NCBI GenBank assembly: GCA_959018755.1
Contig: CAUEMA010000006.1
Span: forward strand, 1-64,000
Length of the DNA stretch: 64,000 bases
Direction: 5' to 3'
Source of the DNA: an uncultured Collinsella sp.
Lineage (GTDB): Bacteria; Actinomycetota; Coriobacteriia; Coriobacteriales; Coriobacteriaceae
This document shows, in pieces, positions 41,988 to 50,574 of this stretch. Every line of letters starts with the position of its first letter. Within the stretch, counting starts at the first letter, position 1. The notes beneath the pieces were generated by a model, which was not told the DNA's origin, did no database searches, and saw only the letters and a program-made list of their open reading frames with translations. The position numbers and the translations under genes were made by a program.

Positions 41988-42572
41988 TTACAGCTTGTTA
42001 GCGATCTTCTTTGCCGTGCGCTTGACGCCGGCCACCAGGCCTCCTGCAGGATGCTCCTTCTCGTAGGCTAGACGCTTCTCGCGCTTGGCATACTCTTCGA
42101 CGATGATGTCGCCGTACTCGTCTTCGATCTTGTCGAAGAAGTCGACGGCGCCCTTAATTTCCTCAGCGGTCGGGTGTCCCTTTTGGACACCGCCGGTGAG
42201 TTTGAACGGCCCCCACGTATCAAAGCCGGGGCAGCCGTAGACACCCATAAAGATGGCCTGCCTCATGCGGCAGATGCCATCGATATCCTTGCCGTACCAC
42301 TTGTTTTTGCCACCGTAGGTCATAAGGCCAAACACCTTGTCCTGCGGCTGCAGCACGTTCGTGAGCACGCGTGCCATATCTTTGTCGATCTCGGAGTAAT
42401 AGATGCCCGTGGCGACGCCGATCAGATGATATTCGTGCAGGTCGGGGTACTCGTTTTTCCCGAGTGACTTCACGTCGAGGGTATCGATTTCGGGGTGCGC
42501 CTCGACGATGGCGTCCACGAGCTTTTTCGTGTTGCCGTGATGGCGCGAGGCGTAGAGGATGATGGTTCGCAT
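41988..42572 (-). CDS. Flavodoxin-family protein
   Basis: 194 residues. The N-terminal phosphate loop A-S-R-H-H-G-N-T-K-K replaces the usual T-x-T-G-N-T; the second FMN loop has T-Y-G-G. The C-terminal 45 residues are charged and end K-K-I-A-N-K-L. Such proteins transfer electrons or reduce quinones with FMN. AAAGG precedes the ATG on the minus strand. A much longer frame running upstream is antisense to the epimerase gene and not credible. Confidence 0.85.
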   Translation of the reverse strand: MRTIILYASRHHGNTKKLVDAIVEAHPEIDTLDVKSLGKNEYPDLHEYHLIGVATGIYYSEIDKDMARVLTNVLQPQDKVFGLMTYGGKNKWYGKDIDGICRMRQAIFMGVYGCPGFDTWGPFKLTGGVQKGHPTAEEIKGAVDFFDKIEDEYGDIIVEEYAKREKRLAYEKEHPAGGLVAGVKRTAKKIANKL

Positions 42573-42728
42573 AAGAAGGCCTTTCAGCTGTAATTGCATC
42601 AATGTCTGTATGGTACCCCGTTGTATGGCTGGGAAACCGGATGCATCGATGAACGTGCGGGTTTGTCCTTTGGTCAGGGCCGAGACGGGTTCTTGCGAGC
42701 AAAAAGCAGTTGTTCGAAAGGATGGACA

Positions 42729-43610
42729 ATGGAATACGCTCTCTCCAACGATTCGATTTCTATTAAGGTGTCCACGGCTGGTGGTTCGTTTACCTCGATC
42801 GAGGCCGGAGGTCGCGAGTATCTGTGGCAGGGCGATCCCGCCGTGTGGTCCGGCCAGGCACCGATTTGCTTCCCGATTTGCGGAGGCTTGCGCGATAACA
42901 ACGCCATGACGTTTGCCGGGCATCATGTAAAGCTCGCTCGCCATGGGTTTGCGCGCAAACAGGAGTGGAAGCTGCTGAGCCAGAGCGAGAACGAGCTGGC
43001 GATGTGCCTGGCTTCGGAGGATAACGCCGCGCTGCTGAGCGATTATCCGTATCCGTTTAAGCTTGTCGCCCGCTATACGCTCGAGGACGCTGCCGTGCGC
43101 GTTTCCTATGAGGTCACCAACGAGGGCACCGAGGACATGCCGTTCTTTATTGGCGGTCATCCCGGCTTTAGGTGTCCGCTCGATGAGGGCGAGGCCTATA
43201 CGGACTACGAGTTGCGCTTTGAGAAGGACGAGGCTGCGGAGCTCTGCACCGCCGTTCCCTCGACTGGATTGATTGACGTGGCAAACCGCTCCAAGAACCC
43301 CATGGTGGGAAAGACGCTGCCCCTGTCGCACGAGCTCTTCGATTTTGCGGAGACCATCTTTGACGTGCTCGAGAGCCGCCGGGTCACGCTTTCTAAGAAG
43401 GGGGAGGACAAGGGCGTCCGCCTGAGCTTTGAGGGCTTCCCGTATCTCATTGTGTGGAGTAAGCCCGAGGGCGATTTTGTGGCAGTTGAACCCTGGGGCG
43501 GCCTTTCGACCTGCTCCGATGAGGACGACGTACTTGAGCATAAGCGCGGCTGCCTTGTCGCCAAGCCCAAGGAGACCGTCGTTCGCTCGTTCACAATCGA
43601 GATTCTGTAG
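42729..43610 (+). CDS. Aldose 1-epimerase-family protein (LacX-like)
   Basis: 293 residues, galactose-mutarotase fold. ATG 42729 follows AAAGGA. Visible landmarks are P-I-C-F-P-I-C-G-G near 54, A-R-H-G-F-A-R near 76 (catalytic His region), G-G-H-P-G-F near 145 and V-E-P-W-G-G near 255. It belongs to the LacX/YeaD-type branch and probably interconverts anomers of a hexose or hexose phosphate. It stands before the sugar kinase gene. Confidence 0.88.
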   Translation: MEYALSNDSISIKVSTAGGSFTSIEAGGREYLWQGDPAVWSGQAPICFPICGGLRDNNAMTFAGHHVKLARHGFARKQEWKLLSQSENELAMCLASEDNAALLSDYPYPFKLVARYTLEDAAVRVSYEVTNEGTEDMPFFIGGHPGFRCPLDEGEAYTDYELRFEKDEAAELCTAVPSTGLIDVANRSKNPMVGKTLPLSHELFDFAETIFDVLESRRVTLSKKGEDKGVRLSFEGFPYLIVWSKPEGDFVAVEPWGGLSTCSDEDDVLEHKRGCLVAKPKETVVRSFTIEIL

Positions 43611-43669
43611 TCGCATGTAGCCAATTCGTTTTGCAAGGCATAAGGAGCCTGCGAGATAAGGAGCTAGAA

Positions 43670-44605
43670 ATGATCCTCACCGTTACGATGAACCCGTCCG
43701 TCGATACGCGCTATCAGCTCGATGAGCTCATTATCGACGACGTCAACCGCGTGACGCCCGAAAAGACCGCCGGCGGTAAGGGCCTCAACGTGGCCCGCGT
43801 CCTGGGCCAGCTGGGCGACGATGTCGTGGCAACCGGCCTGCTTGGTGGTCATATGGGCGCCTATATGGCCGAGCTCATGGATGCCAACGGCATTAAGAAT
43901 GATTTTGTGCCCATCAAGGGCGAGACCCGCATCTGCCTCAATATCCTTCATGCTGGCAACCAGACCGAGTTGCTCGAGAGCGGCCCGACGATTGCCCCCG
44001 AGGAACTCGATGCCTTTACCGCCAAGTTCGCCGAGCTTGCGAGCAAGGCCGATGTCGTTACCATCTCGGGTTCGCTGCCCCGCGGCGTCGAGGCGGACTA
44101 CTATGCTAAGATCACGGGCATTGCCGAGAACGCCGGCGCCAAGGTGCTGCTCGATACCTCGGGTGCCTCGCTTGAGGCTGCGCTCAAGTCCGAGGTCAAG
44201 CCTGAGCTGGTTAAGCCTAACCTGACCGAAATTAACGGCCTTCTGGGCACGAGCTTTACCACCGACGATGTGGACGAGCTCCGTTCCGCGCTCGCCTCTG
44301 ACGCCCGCTTCTCCGATATCCCCTGGGTCGTCGTATCCATGGGCGCTGCCGGCTCAGTTGGCTTCCATAACGGCCGTGCGTTCCGCGCCAAGACCCCCGA
44401 TATCCCCGCCGTTAACGCTACGGGCTCTGGCGATTCGACCATTGCCGGCTTCGCACATGCGATTGCTGCCGGCGCCGACGACGAGACGGTGCTGCGTACC
44501 GCCAACACCTGCGGCAAGCTCAATGCCATGGATCCCATGACTGGCCACTTGGTTATGGATCGTTGGGACGAGGTTTACAACGGTGTTATCGTGACCGAGC
44601 TGTAG
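43670..44605 (+). CDS. PfkB-family sugar-phosphate kinase (tagatose-6-phosphate / 1-phosphofructokinase type)
   Basis: 311 residues. ATG 43670 has AAGGAG 8 nt upstream. The first motif, A-G-G-K-G-L-N-V-A, and the C-terminal anion-hole motif N-A-T-G-S-G-D-S-T with the catalytic Asp are those of LacC/FruK enzymes. In this amino-sugar locus its likely job is to phosphorylate tagatose 6-phosphate from AgaS, giving tagatose 1,6-bisphosphate; no aldolase gene is in the window. Confidence 0.88.
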   Translation: MILTVTMNPSVDTRYQLDELIIDDVNRVTPEKTAGGKGLNVARVLGQLGDDVVATGLLGGHMGAYMAELMDANGIKNDFVPIKGETRICLNILHAGNQTELLESGPTIAPEELDAFTAKFAELASKADVVTISGSLPRGVEADYYAKITGIAENAGAKVLLDTSGASLEAALKSEVKPELVKPNLTEINGLLGTSFTTDDVDELRSALASDARFSDIPWVVVSMGAAGSVGFHNGRAFRAKTPDIPAVNATGSGDSTIAGFAHAIAAGADDETVLRTANTCGKLNAMDPMTGHLVMDRWDEVYNGVIVTEL

Positions 44606-44635
44606 GAGCTTGTGCTGCGGCCCCGGCATCGGTTG

Positions 44636-44770
44636 CTAGCTCATGTCGACGACAAGTGCAGTAGCATTATGCCGGGGCGCGACGCCGACACTGTCGTGTT
44701 CAATCCCGACCTTACCCTGGTCGAGACGCATGTGGGTGGCAACAGCGTCGGTAATGCGTTTGCCGAGTAG
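44636..44770 (+). pseudogene. Remnant of a nagA C-terminus
   Basis: In the frame ending at the stop 44768-44770 the DNA encodes a peptide of about 44 residues matching the end of NagA (41912): D-K-C-S-S-I-M-P-G-R-D-A-D versus D-K-C-G-S-I-M-P-G-R-D-A-D, then L-T-L-V-E-T-H-V-G-G. Upstream of 44636 the match stops and no start is present. Nucleotide differences are many, so it is an old remnant or truncated second nagA, not a recent copy. Confidence 0.85.
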
Positions 44771-44802
44771 CCGCCAAAGAAACGATCCGAGAGGGGATTT
44801 AG

Positions 44803-45276
44803 ATGATTTACGGTGCATTGGGCGATATCGAGGAGTACCGTGGAATGCTCAAGGGCCTCGACGTGCTGATCGATTGGCTCGAGGAGAACGATCCGGCGAA
44901 GCTCGAGGTCGGCAGCCATCCGATTCTGGGCGACAAGGTCTTTGCGAACGTCATGGCTCCCACGACGCGTCCCGAAGCCGAGGCTCACTATGAGACGCAT
45001 CAGCGCTATCACGACCTGCAGATCGACGTCGAGGGTCGCGAGGCCTTTAAGGTTGCCACGGGCAGCCTGACGCTGGTCCAGGAGTTCGACGAGAAGGACG
45101 ACTACGATCTGGTCGATTCCGACGCCTCGATCGCTGGCGATCTTGCTGACGACAAGTTTGCGCTGTTTGTTGCCGGCGAGCCTCACATGCCCACGCTCGA
45201 GTTCCCGGGCGATGGCGCGCAGCCGGTCAAGAAGATTTGCTTTAAGCTGCTTGCAGATGCTTACTGGGAGGAGTAG
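44803..45276 (+). CDS. YhcH/YjgK/YiaL family protein
   Basis: 157 residues, cupin-like beta barrel. Typical segments are E-T-H-Q-R-Y-H-D-L-Q-I-D-V-E-G near residues 64-78 with metal-ligand His residues, and F-A-L-F-V-A-G-E-P-H-M-P near 125. Members occur in sialic-acid, amino-sugar and evolved beta-galactosidase loci and are thought to act on sugars or their anomers. GAGAGGGG lies before the ATG. Confidence 0.9.
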   Translation: MIYGALGDIEEYRGMLKGLDVLIDWLEENDPAKLEVGSHPILGDKVFANVMAPTTRPEAEAHYETHQRYHDLQIDVEGREAFKVATGSLTLVQEFDEKDDYDLVDSDASIAGDLADDKFALFVAGEPHMPTLEFPGDGAQPVKKICFKLLADAYWEE

Positions 45277-45449
45277 CGCGCTGCTCGGCTGAGCTGTTCG
45301 TGCTGCGAGCGTTATCCCTTGGGGGAGCTCGCTTGGGCCCCGCTGATCGCGGTTCCTTTGGGGATTGCGGTTGGCGGGGCTTTTGTTGAGTAGGAGAGTT
45401 TCCGGCGGCGTTGTGCTTGGATTGGCGGAAGCGCGCCCGAAATCAGCAA

Positions 45450-45473
45450 CAAAAAAGCCGCCCGAAGGCGGCT
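45450..45473 (-). terminator. Terminator of the tRNA-Thr gene
   Basis: On the minus strand a 7-bp AGCCGCC/GGCGGCT stem with a tetraloop is followed by six T residues. Confidence 0.85.
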
Positions 45474-45484
45474 ATCTTGTGCAA

Positions 45485-45560
45485 TGGAGCCAGCGACCGG
45501 GCTCGAACCGGTGACCCCCGCTTTACGAGAGCGGTGCTCTACCAACTGAGCTACGCTGGC
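45485..45560 (-). tRNA. tRNA-Thr (anticodon CGU)
   Basis: 76 nt including an encoded CCA. Acceptor stem GCCAGCG/CGCTGGC, D arm with AGCTCAGTTGGTAGAGC, anticodon loop CTCGTAA (anticodon CGT), and T arm with GGTTCGAGCC are all present. The 5' end is at 45560. Confidence 0.96.
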
Positions 45561-45717
45561 GGCCATGTGATGGCGCAACTGAGGCGTCAACGGCTGTCTA
45601 TGATACGGGACATCGCAAATCCGCGCAAGTGTTCTGACGGCTTTTCTCACTTTAAATGCACTAATATTGGAGACGCGATGTCTTGCCCTTACGGGTCTCA
45701 AACAGAATGGGGCAGCG

Positions 45718-46200
45718 ATGACTCAACCCAAGATTCTTCTCGCACGCATCGACGACCGTTTCATTTACGGACAAGACGTTGAGCTGTGGAACGAAGCCGT
45801 GGGTTCCAACCTTGTCCTAATCGTCAACGATGAGATCGCGGCAGATTCGCGCCAATGGGCACCCATGAGGGTGGCGGCGCCAGAAGGCGTTTGGACGCGG
45901 TTTTTCTCGGTACAAAAGGCCATCGACATCATTCATACCGCAACGCCTCGCCAATTGATTCTGATCATGGTGGCCTCACCCTCCGATGCGCTCGTGCTGG
46001 TTAAGGGCGGTGTGCCAATAACCAAGATTAGTATCGGCCATATGCGGGCGGGGGAGGGCAAGCGCTCTGCAACGCCTGCCGTTGCCGTAGGCGATACAGA
46101 CATCGCCGCCTTCAAAGAGTTGCAAAAGCTCGGTATAGAGCTAGAAATCCGCTATCTCCCCAGTTCCGCCCCCGACCCCATCGGCAATCTGTTCAACTGA
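45718..46200 (+). CDS. Orphan PTS mannose-family IIB lacking the active-site histidine
   Basis: 160 residues, the same length as the intact IIB at 35982. ATG 45718 is chosen because the N-terminus (M-T-Q-P-K-I-L-L-A-R-I-D) then aligns with M-A-E-P-N-I-L-L-T-R-I-D; an in-frame TTG at 45667 adds 17 unrelated residues. The phosphorylation motif D-N-R-L-V-H-G-Q is D-D-R-F-I-Y-G-Q here, so the phosphorylated His17 is Tyr17. The rest of the fold is preserved, with intact reading frame. It has no IIA, IIC or IID neighbours. It cannot phosphorylate a sugar through that residue; a binding or regulatory role is an inference. Confidence 0.85.
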   Translation: MTQPKILLARIDDRFIYGQDVELWNEAVGSNLVLIVNDEIAADSRQWAPMRVAAPEGVWTRFFSVQKAIDIIHTATPRQLILIMVASPSDALVLVKGGVPITKISIGHMRAGEGKRSATPAVAVGDTDIAAFKELQKLGIELEIRYLPSSAPDPIGNLFN

Positions 46201-46230
46201 TCCCTTGGGGACGGATCCCTTGGGGACGGA
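46201..46230. repeat. Perfect tandem 15-mer
   Basis: TCCCTTGGGGACGGA occurs twice in a row, immediately after the orphan IIB stop codon. It contains the GGGGACGG core of the dispersed elements. Confidence 0.85.
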
Positions 46231-46281
46231 GGAAAACGGATCATTTTGCCTTCGTAGGGGATCTGTGTGGCGCTGTCCGCC

Positions 46282-46433
46282 AAAACTATGCCGGTTTACT
46301 ACGATGAATTGCTTATCGCCGAGCATGCCAAATTTGCAGAGAATAAAACCGCAGGTAGACGAGTTGCTAATTTTTTATAAACCAGCGCGTGGTCGGACAT
46401 AGTGGGTTCATCGTAGTAATTCGGCATAGTTTT
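46282..46433. repeat. AT-rich element with 27-bp inverted repeats
   Basis: Arms 46282-46308 and 46407-46433 are inverted copies matching at 25 of 27 positions; the 98-nt interior is AT-rich and encodes nothing evident. The right arm runs into TTTTTTA. Layout (CCAAAA-TAT-type left end, T-run at right end) recalls the element at 26310-26526. The 340-bp gap 46201-46540 holds this, the tandem 15-mer and a terminator, but no gene. Confidence 0.75.
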
Positions 46434-46480
46434 TTTATGTCACCAATTCGATGGCATCGAAAAGAAGGATTTAGGCATGA

Positions 46481-46517
46481 AGCAGCGCCCGTCGGCGGTG
46501 TGCCGGCGGGCGCTGCT
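46481..46517. terminator. GC-rich hairpin after galM
   Basis: A 16-bp stem (46481-46496 with 46502-46517, one G-T pair) lies 24 bp beyond the galM stop on the minus strand. No long T-run follows. Confidence 0.7.
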
Positions 46518-46540
46518 GTGCGATATGTTGTGTTATGGGT

Positions 46541-47593
46541 TTAGTGCCTCTTAAAGTGGTACTCGATCACATTGCTGTAGGGGTGACCCGGGCCCACGAT
46601 GCCCTGCGGGAACAGCGGCTGATGCGGCGTGTCGGGGTACATTTCTGCCTCGAGGGCAAAGCCGGCACCCCAGCCATAGTTGGCATCGTCCTTGGCGTGC
46701 TCGTCGCCCAGCCAGTTGCCGGTGTAGAGCTGCACGCCCGGGGCGGTGGTGCAGTAGTCCAGCTCACGACCGGTCCACATCTCCTCGACGTGCATCGCAC
46801 GGCGCAGGCCGCGGCCGTACTGATAGCCATCGATGCACAGGCAGTGATCATAGCCACGGGCCTGCTTGATCTGCGGGTCGTCGGCCTCCATGCCGGGTGC
46901 GACGGGGCGCAGCTCGCGAAAGTCAAACGGTGTTCCCTCGACCGGAGCGATTTCGCCGGTGGGAATGTTCTGGTCATCAATGGGCAGGTAGTGGGCGGCG
47001 TTGGCGACAAAGAAATGTTCGCAGTCCATGCCGGCGTTATGGCCGGCAAGGTTAAAGTACGTGTGGTTGGTCATGGACACGTAAGTGGCACGGTCGCTCT
47101 CGCAACCATACTCGATGCGGAAGACACCGGTGCGTGTAACGGTAAACACGGCCGTAAAGGTGCGGTTGCCGGGCAGGCCCAGCTCACCATCCTCAAGCGA
47201 GGTGGTCATGCGCACGGCGTTATGGACCTCGTCGAGCTCAACATCCCACACGCGTTTATGCAGGCCGTGCTCAAGATCGCTGTGTAGGTTGTTGGCGCCC
47301 TCGTTGGCGGGCATATGCCAGTCCGTGCCGTCGATGGTGATCGTGGCGCCCGCGGTGCGGTTTGCCACGGGGCCGATGGTCGCGCCAAAGCAGGCGGGGT
47401 TGTCAAAGTAATCCTCGAGCTTATCGAAGCCCAGCACAACATCGCGCACGTTGCCGGGAATATCGGGCACATCGATACCCAGCACGGTGGCGCCATAGTC
47501 CATAATGCGAACGCAGATCTCGGGCCCGTTGAGGGTGTAACGATGAACGGAGGTACCGCACGGCGCGGTGCCGAAAAGCTCGGAAGTGATCAT
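46541..47593 (-). CDS. galM: Aldose 1-epimerase (galactose mutarotase)
   Basis: 350 residues. The start at 47593 has AGGA 6 nt upstream. Signature residues include N-R-T-A-G-A (about 78), N-E-G-A-N-N-L-H (about 96-103), N-H-T-Y-F-N-L with the catalytic His (about 177), and the catalytic Glu in A-L-E-A-E near residue 316. It equilibrates alpha and beta galactose or glucose, which suits the beta-galactoside genes that follow. It is divergent from the DeoR regulator across 206 bp. Confidence 0.93.
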   Translation of the reverse strand: MITSELFGTAPCGTSVHRYTLNGPEICVRIMDYGATVLGIDVPDIPGNVRDVVLGFDKLEDYFDNPACFGATIGPVANRTAGATITIDGTDWHMPANEGANNLHSDLEHGLHKRVWDVELDEVHNAVRMTTSLEDGELGLPGNRTFTAVFTVTRTGVFRIEYGCESDRATYVSMTNHTYFNLAGHNAGMDCEHFFVANAAHYLPIDDQNIPTGEIAPVEGTPFDFRELRPVAPGMEADDPQIKQARGYDHCLCIDGYQYGRGLRRAMHVEEMWTGRELDYCTTAPGVQLYTGNWLGDEHAKDDANYGWGAGFALEAEMYPDTPHQPLFPQGIVGPGHPYSNVIEYHFKRH

Positions 47594-47799
47594 TTGGTTC
47601 CTAACATCGAGGTATTTCGGACAAACTGTAGCGCGAACAGGCGAGATTATCACTACACCCCACTAAAGCAGGGGGTATTTTTCTCAAAAAAGTGATGATT
47701 GGAGCTGTGCGGGCGTTGATTTTTGACGCGCACGAGTCTGATACAATTTGTTCATTACTGTTTGAATGATATGCGCGCAAAGAACGGCGAGGATTCATC

Positions 47800-48564
47800 G
47801 TGATTAAGGCAGAGCGACAGGATAAGGTTCGTCAGCTGCTCGAAGAGCAGGGCACGGTCTCGGTCAAGGAGATTTCGGATGCGCTGGGCGTTTCGGATAT
47901 GACGATTCGCCGCGACCTTGAGGAACTTGCGAGCCTGGGCGAGATCGAGCGCGTGCACGGCGGCGCCCGTAGTGCACAGGGACGTCCCCACGCTATGTTG
48001 CGCCATGAGTATTCGCACAGCGAAAAGCGCACTAAGCATGCCGAGGAAAAGATGCAAATCGCGCGCCGCGCTGTGGAGCTTATCGAGGAAGGCTCGACCA
48101 TCTTTTTGGGTACGGGCACTACGGTGGAACAGATGGCCTCGATGCTGCCGGCATTTCGCCTGCGCATTGTGACCAATTCGCTTTCGGTGTTTAACCTGCT
48201 CGAGGCGCGCGAGGACTGCGACCTGTGCCTCGTGGGTGGTATGTACCGTCGCCGCACCGCCGCTTTTGTGGGACCAACGGCCGAGGATACCCTGCGTGCA
48301 CTGGGTATCGACGCTGCGTTTATCGGCGCCAACGGCATTCTGGATGGCGACGTATCTACGTCCAACATGGACGAGGGCCGTATCCAGCAGCTCGCCTTTA
48401 GCAAGGCAGACTCGCGCTATCTGATCGCCGACTCCAGCAAGATTGGCAAGCGCGACTTCTACACCTTCTGTCGCTTGGACAGCCTGGATGCCGTGGTGTG
48501 CGAACCGGGTATCGCCGCCGAGAATCGTGCCGCCATCGAGGAACACACGCAGGTCATCTGCTAG
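47800..48564 (+). CDS. DeoR-family regulator (LacR-like)
   Basis: 254 residues, GTG start with GAGGA 7 nt upstream. The helix-turn-helix is in residues 18-60 (V-S-V-K-E-I-S-D-A-L-G-V-S-D-M-T-I-R-R-D-L) and the sugar-phosphate sensor follows (G-T-G-T-T-V near 106, A-F-I-G-A-N-G near 172, D-S-S-K near 212). Proteins of this type repress lactose/tagatose PTS genes in Gram-positives. Divergent from galM, convergent with the first lactose module. Confidence 0.9.
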   Translation: MIKAERQDKVRQLLEEQGTVSVKEISDALGVSDMTIRRDLEELASLGEIERVHGGARSAQGRPHAMLRHEYSHSEKRTKHAEEKMQIARRAVELIEEGSTIFLGTGTTVEQMASMLPAFRLRIVTNSLSVFNLLEAREDCDLCLVGGMYRRRTAAFVGPTAEDTLRALGIDAAFIGANGILDGDVSTSNMDEGRIQQLAFSKADSRYLIADSSKIGKRDFYTFCRLDSLDAVVCEPGIAAENRAAIEEHTQVIC

Positions 48565-48683
48565 CTAACGCTATGGGATTGCCAACAGGCGATGCGGGAG
48601 GACTTTTACCTCCTGTCATTGTGGGGAATCAACGCGTGAGCGCTACGCGATATGACGCGTAAATGAGGACTCCACTATCAAAT

Positions 48684-48986
48684 TGTTTCAACCTGTAACA
48701 GGTAGGGGTGGAATCGCCAACCAGATGTTACAGATTGAGATTGAGAGGATTGTCCTGTGTATTTGTCTCAATCTGTAACAACTAGGATCCAAAAACTCGA
48801 CTAGGTGTTACAGATTGAGATTTTGTCTACCCAGCCATCATCTTTGTCTCGATCTGTAACAGTTAGACGGCTAAAAGCGAGTCAGATGTTACAGATCTAG
48901 ATATTTCGAACCGGGTGCCCCCGTTCATTTCAATCTGTAACAGCTAGGGCCGAAAATCCCTGCTAGATGTTACAAATCGAGACAAA
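48684..48986. repeat. Hairpin array 1 (four units)
   Basis: Four copies of a hairpin with CTGTAACA and TGTTACAG half-sites separated by exactly 25 nt; left half-sites start at 48693, 48773, 48854 and 48935 (period 80-81). Inner bases vary but keep CTAG/CTAG-like pairing and an AAAA loop in three of four. Flanks extend as TCTCAAT/ATTGAGA. It fills most of the 513-bp convergent gap between the DeoR gene and lacG; no gene is seen. Confidence 0.93.
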
Positions 48987-49011
48987 CGGCCTGCTCGGGT
49001 CGAGCCAAAAC

Positions 49012-49055
49012 AAAAAAGGCCGCATGCGAACCCGTGGAGGGATTCGCATGCGGCC
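49012..49055 (-). terminator. Terminator of lactose module 1
   Basis: On the minus strand a perfect 13-bp stem (49018-49030 with 49043-49055) is followed by six T residues. Confidence 0.93.
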
Positions 49056-49077
49056 GACAGGGGGTATGCGGCAAAAG

Positions 49078-50499
49078 TTAGGCCATGAGCAGGCCGGTCT
49101 CCGCGACGTTCTTGTACCAGTACGCGCTCGCCTTGGGATAGCGCTTCTGGGTCTCAAAGTCGATGTAGAACAGGCCATAGCGCTTGTTATAGCCGTTGGT
49201 CCAGGAGAACTGGTCCTGCAGCGACCACACGAAGTAGCCGTCGACGTTTACGCCGCCGTCGATTGCCTTGAGGATCCATGCGAGATGTTGACGCATGTAG
49301 TCGATGCGAGGGGCGTCGTCGATAAAGCCGTCCTCGAAGTCGTCCTTATAGCCCATGCCGTTCTCGGTGATGTAGATCTTCTTGTAGTTGGGGTAATCGT
49401 TCTTAATGCGCAGCAGCAGGTCGTAGAGGCCCTCGGGATAGATAATCCAGTCCCAATCGGTGGTGGGTACGCCTTCGCGCACGCATGACTCGCCCACACC
49501 CTTGAGGAACCAGCGTGAGGATCCCTTGTCGCCGGTGCCATTGTGGTTGATGTCGTTTTCGCCCTCGGCAGCACGCAGGAACTGGCACTTGTAGGTGTTG
49601 ACGCCCAGGCAATCGTTGTAGGGGAGCGCGGCGGTCAGCGCGGCGATGTCCTCGTCACGGACGTCGAGCTCGCCGCCGGCGATATGGGCCAGCTTGGTTG
49701 CGGCTTCCATGGTGTCGGCTGCATAGTGGCCGCGGAAAGTGGCGTCGAGCACCCAGCGGTTGTTGATGACATCGGCCATGCGAGCTGCCTCGCAGTCGGC
49801 AGCACTGTTGGGATCGAGGGGATACTTGGGCTCCAGGTTCTGGACAATGCCGATCTCGCCCTCAAAGCCGCCCTCATGGAAGGCGACGACAGCCTTGGCG
49901 TGGGCTACCATCATGTTGTGCATGAGCTGGAAGGCCTTGTCCAGGCGGTACTTCTCGCCGTGCGGCCAGTTGCCGACGATAAAGCTGCCCTCGGCGGTTG
50001 CGGGAATCTCGTTAAACGTGAACCAGTGCTTGACCTCGGTGAACTCGGCAAAGCAGAACTTGGCGTACTCGACAAAGGCGTCGATCGTCGTGCGCGTCAG
50101 GAAGCCCTCGCCGCCGTTCTGGTAAAAGGCCTCGGGCGTATCGAAGTGATCGAGCGTGACATAGGGGATAACGCCAGCTTTGTTGCAGGTGGCGAAAAGC
50201 TCGTGATAGAAGGCAACGCCCTCGGGGTTAATCTCGCCAGTGCCGTTGGGGAAGATGCGGCTCCAAGCGATGGAGACGCGGATACCGTTGATGCCGAAGC
50301 GCTGGCACAGGTCGATATCGACCGGATATTTGTTGTAGAAGTCGCTTGCGGGATCGGGGGAGAAGCGACCCTGGGCTGCCAGGAAATCGTCCCAGGGCAC
50401 TTTGCCCTTGCCGTGCGTACGGGTCTCGCCCTCAACCTGGTAAGCAGCGGTGGCGCCGCCAAACACGAAGCCGTCGGGGAACTGCATGGGGTTGGTCAT
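49078..50499 (-). CDS. lacG: 6-phospho-beta-galactosidase (GH1), module 1
   Basis: 473 residues. Acid/base Glu164 in T-F-N-E-I and nucleophile Glu379 in I-T-E-N-G. The phosphate-binding set known from Lactococcus LacG (Ser, Lys, Tyr in S-W-x-N-G-Y-x-K-R-Y) is intact at about Ser432, Lys439 and Tyr441. It splits imported lactose 6-phosphate or related 6-phospho-galactosides into galactose 6-phosphate and aglycone. It lies 75 bp downstream of its EIICB gene. Confidence 0.92.
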   Translation of the reverse strand: MTNPMQFPDGFVFGGATAAYQVEGETRTHGKGKVPWDDFLAAQGRFSPDPASDFYNKYPVDIDLCQRFGINGIRVSIAWSRIFPNGTGEINPEGVAFYHELFATCNKAGVIPYVTLDHFDTPEAFYQNGGEGFLTRTTIDAFVEYAKFCFAEFTEVKHWFTFNEIPATAEGSFIVGNWPHGEKYRLDKAFQLMHNMMVAHAKAVVAFHEGGFEGEIGIVQNLEPKYPLDPNSAADCEAARMADVINNRWVLDATFRGHYAADTMEAATKLAHIAGGELDVRDEDIAALTAALPYNDCLGVNTYKCQFLRAAEGENDINHNGTGDKGSSRWFLKGVGESCVREGVPTTDWDWIIYPEGLYDLLLRIKNDYPNYKKIYITENGMGYKDDFEDGFIDDAPRIDYMRQHLAWILKAIDGGVNVDGYFVWSLQDQFSWTNGYNKRYGLFYIDFETQKRYPKASAYWYKNVAETGLLMA

Positions 50500-50574
50500 G
50501 AGTCATCCTTTCTGTGGGATACGAATAGGGAGAGGTGCCCGAACCGGGAATCCGGGCACCAACAGAGGGAGGAA

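Noticed and set aside
41988..43616. A 542-residue fusion protein including the flavodoxin
   Set aside because: The upstream two thirds is antisense to the epimerase gene; the flavodoxin has its own good start at 42572.
44643..44993. A coding frame over the nagA remnant and the start of the YhcH gene
   Set aside because: It is out of frame with the NagA homology and with the YhcH protein.
45485..46540. Integrated element at the tRNA-Thr gene
   Set aside because: No repeat of the tRNA 3' end and no integrase were found on either side.
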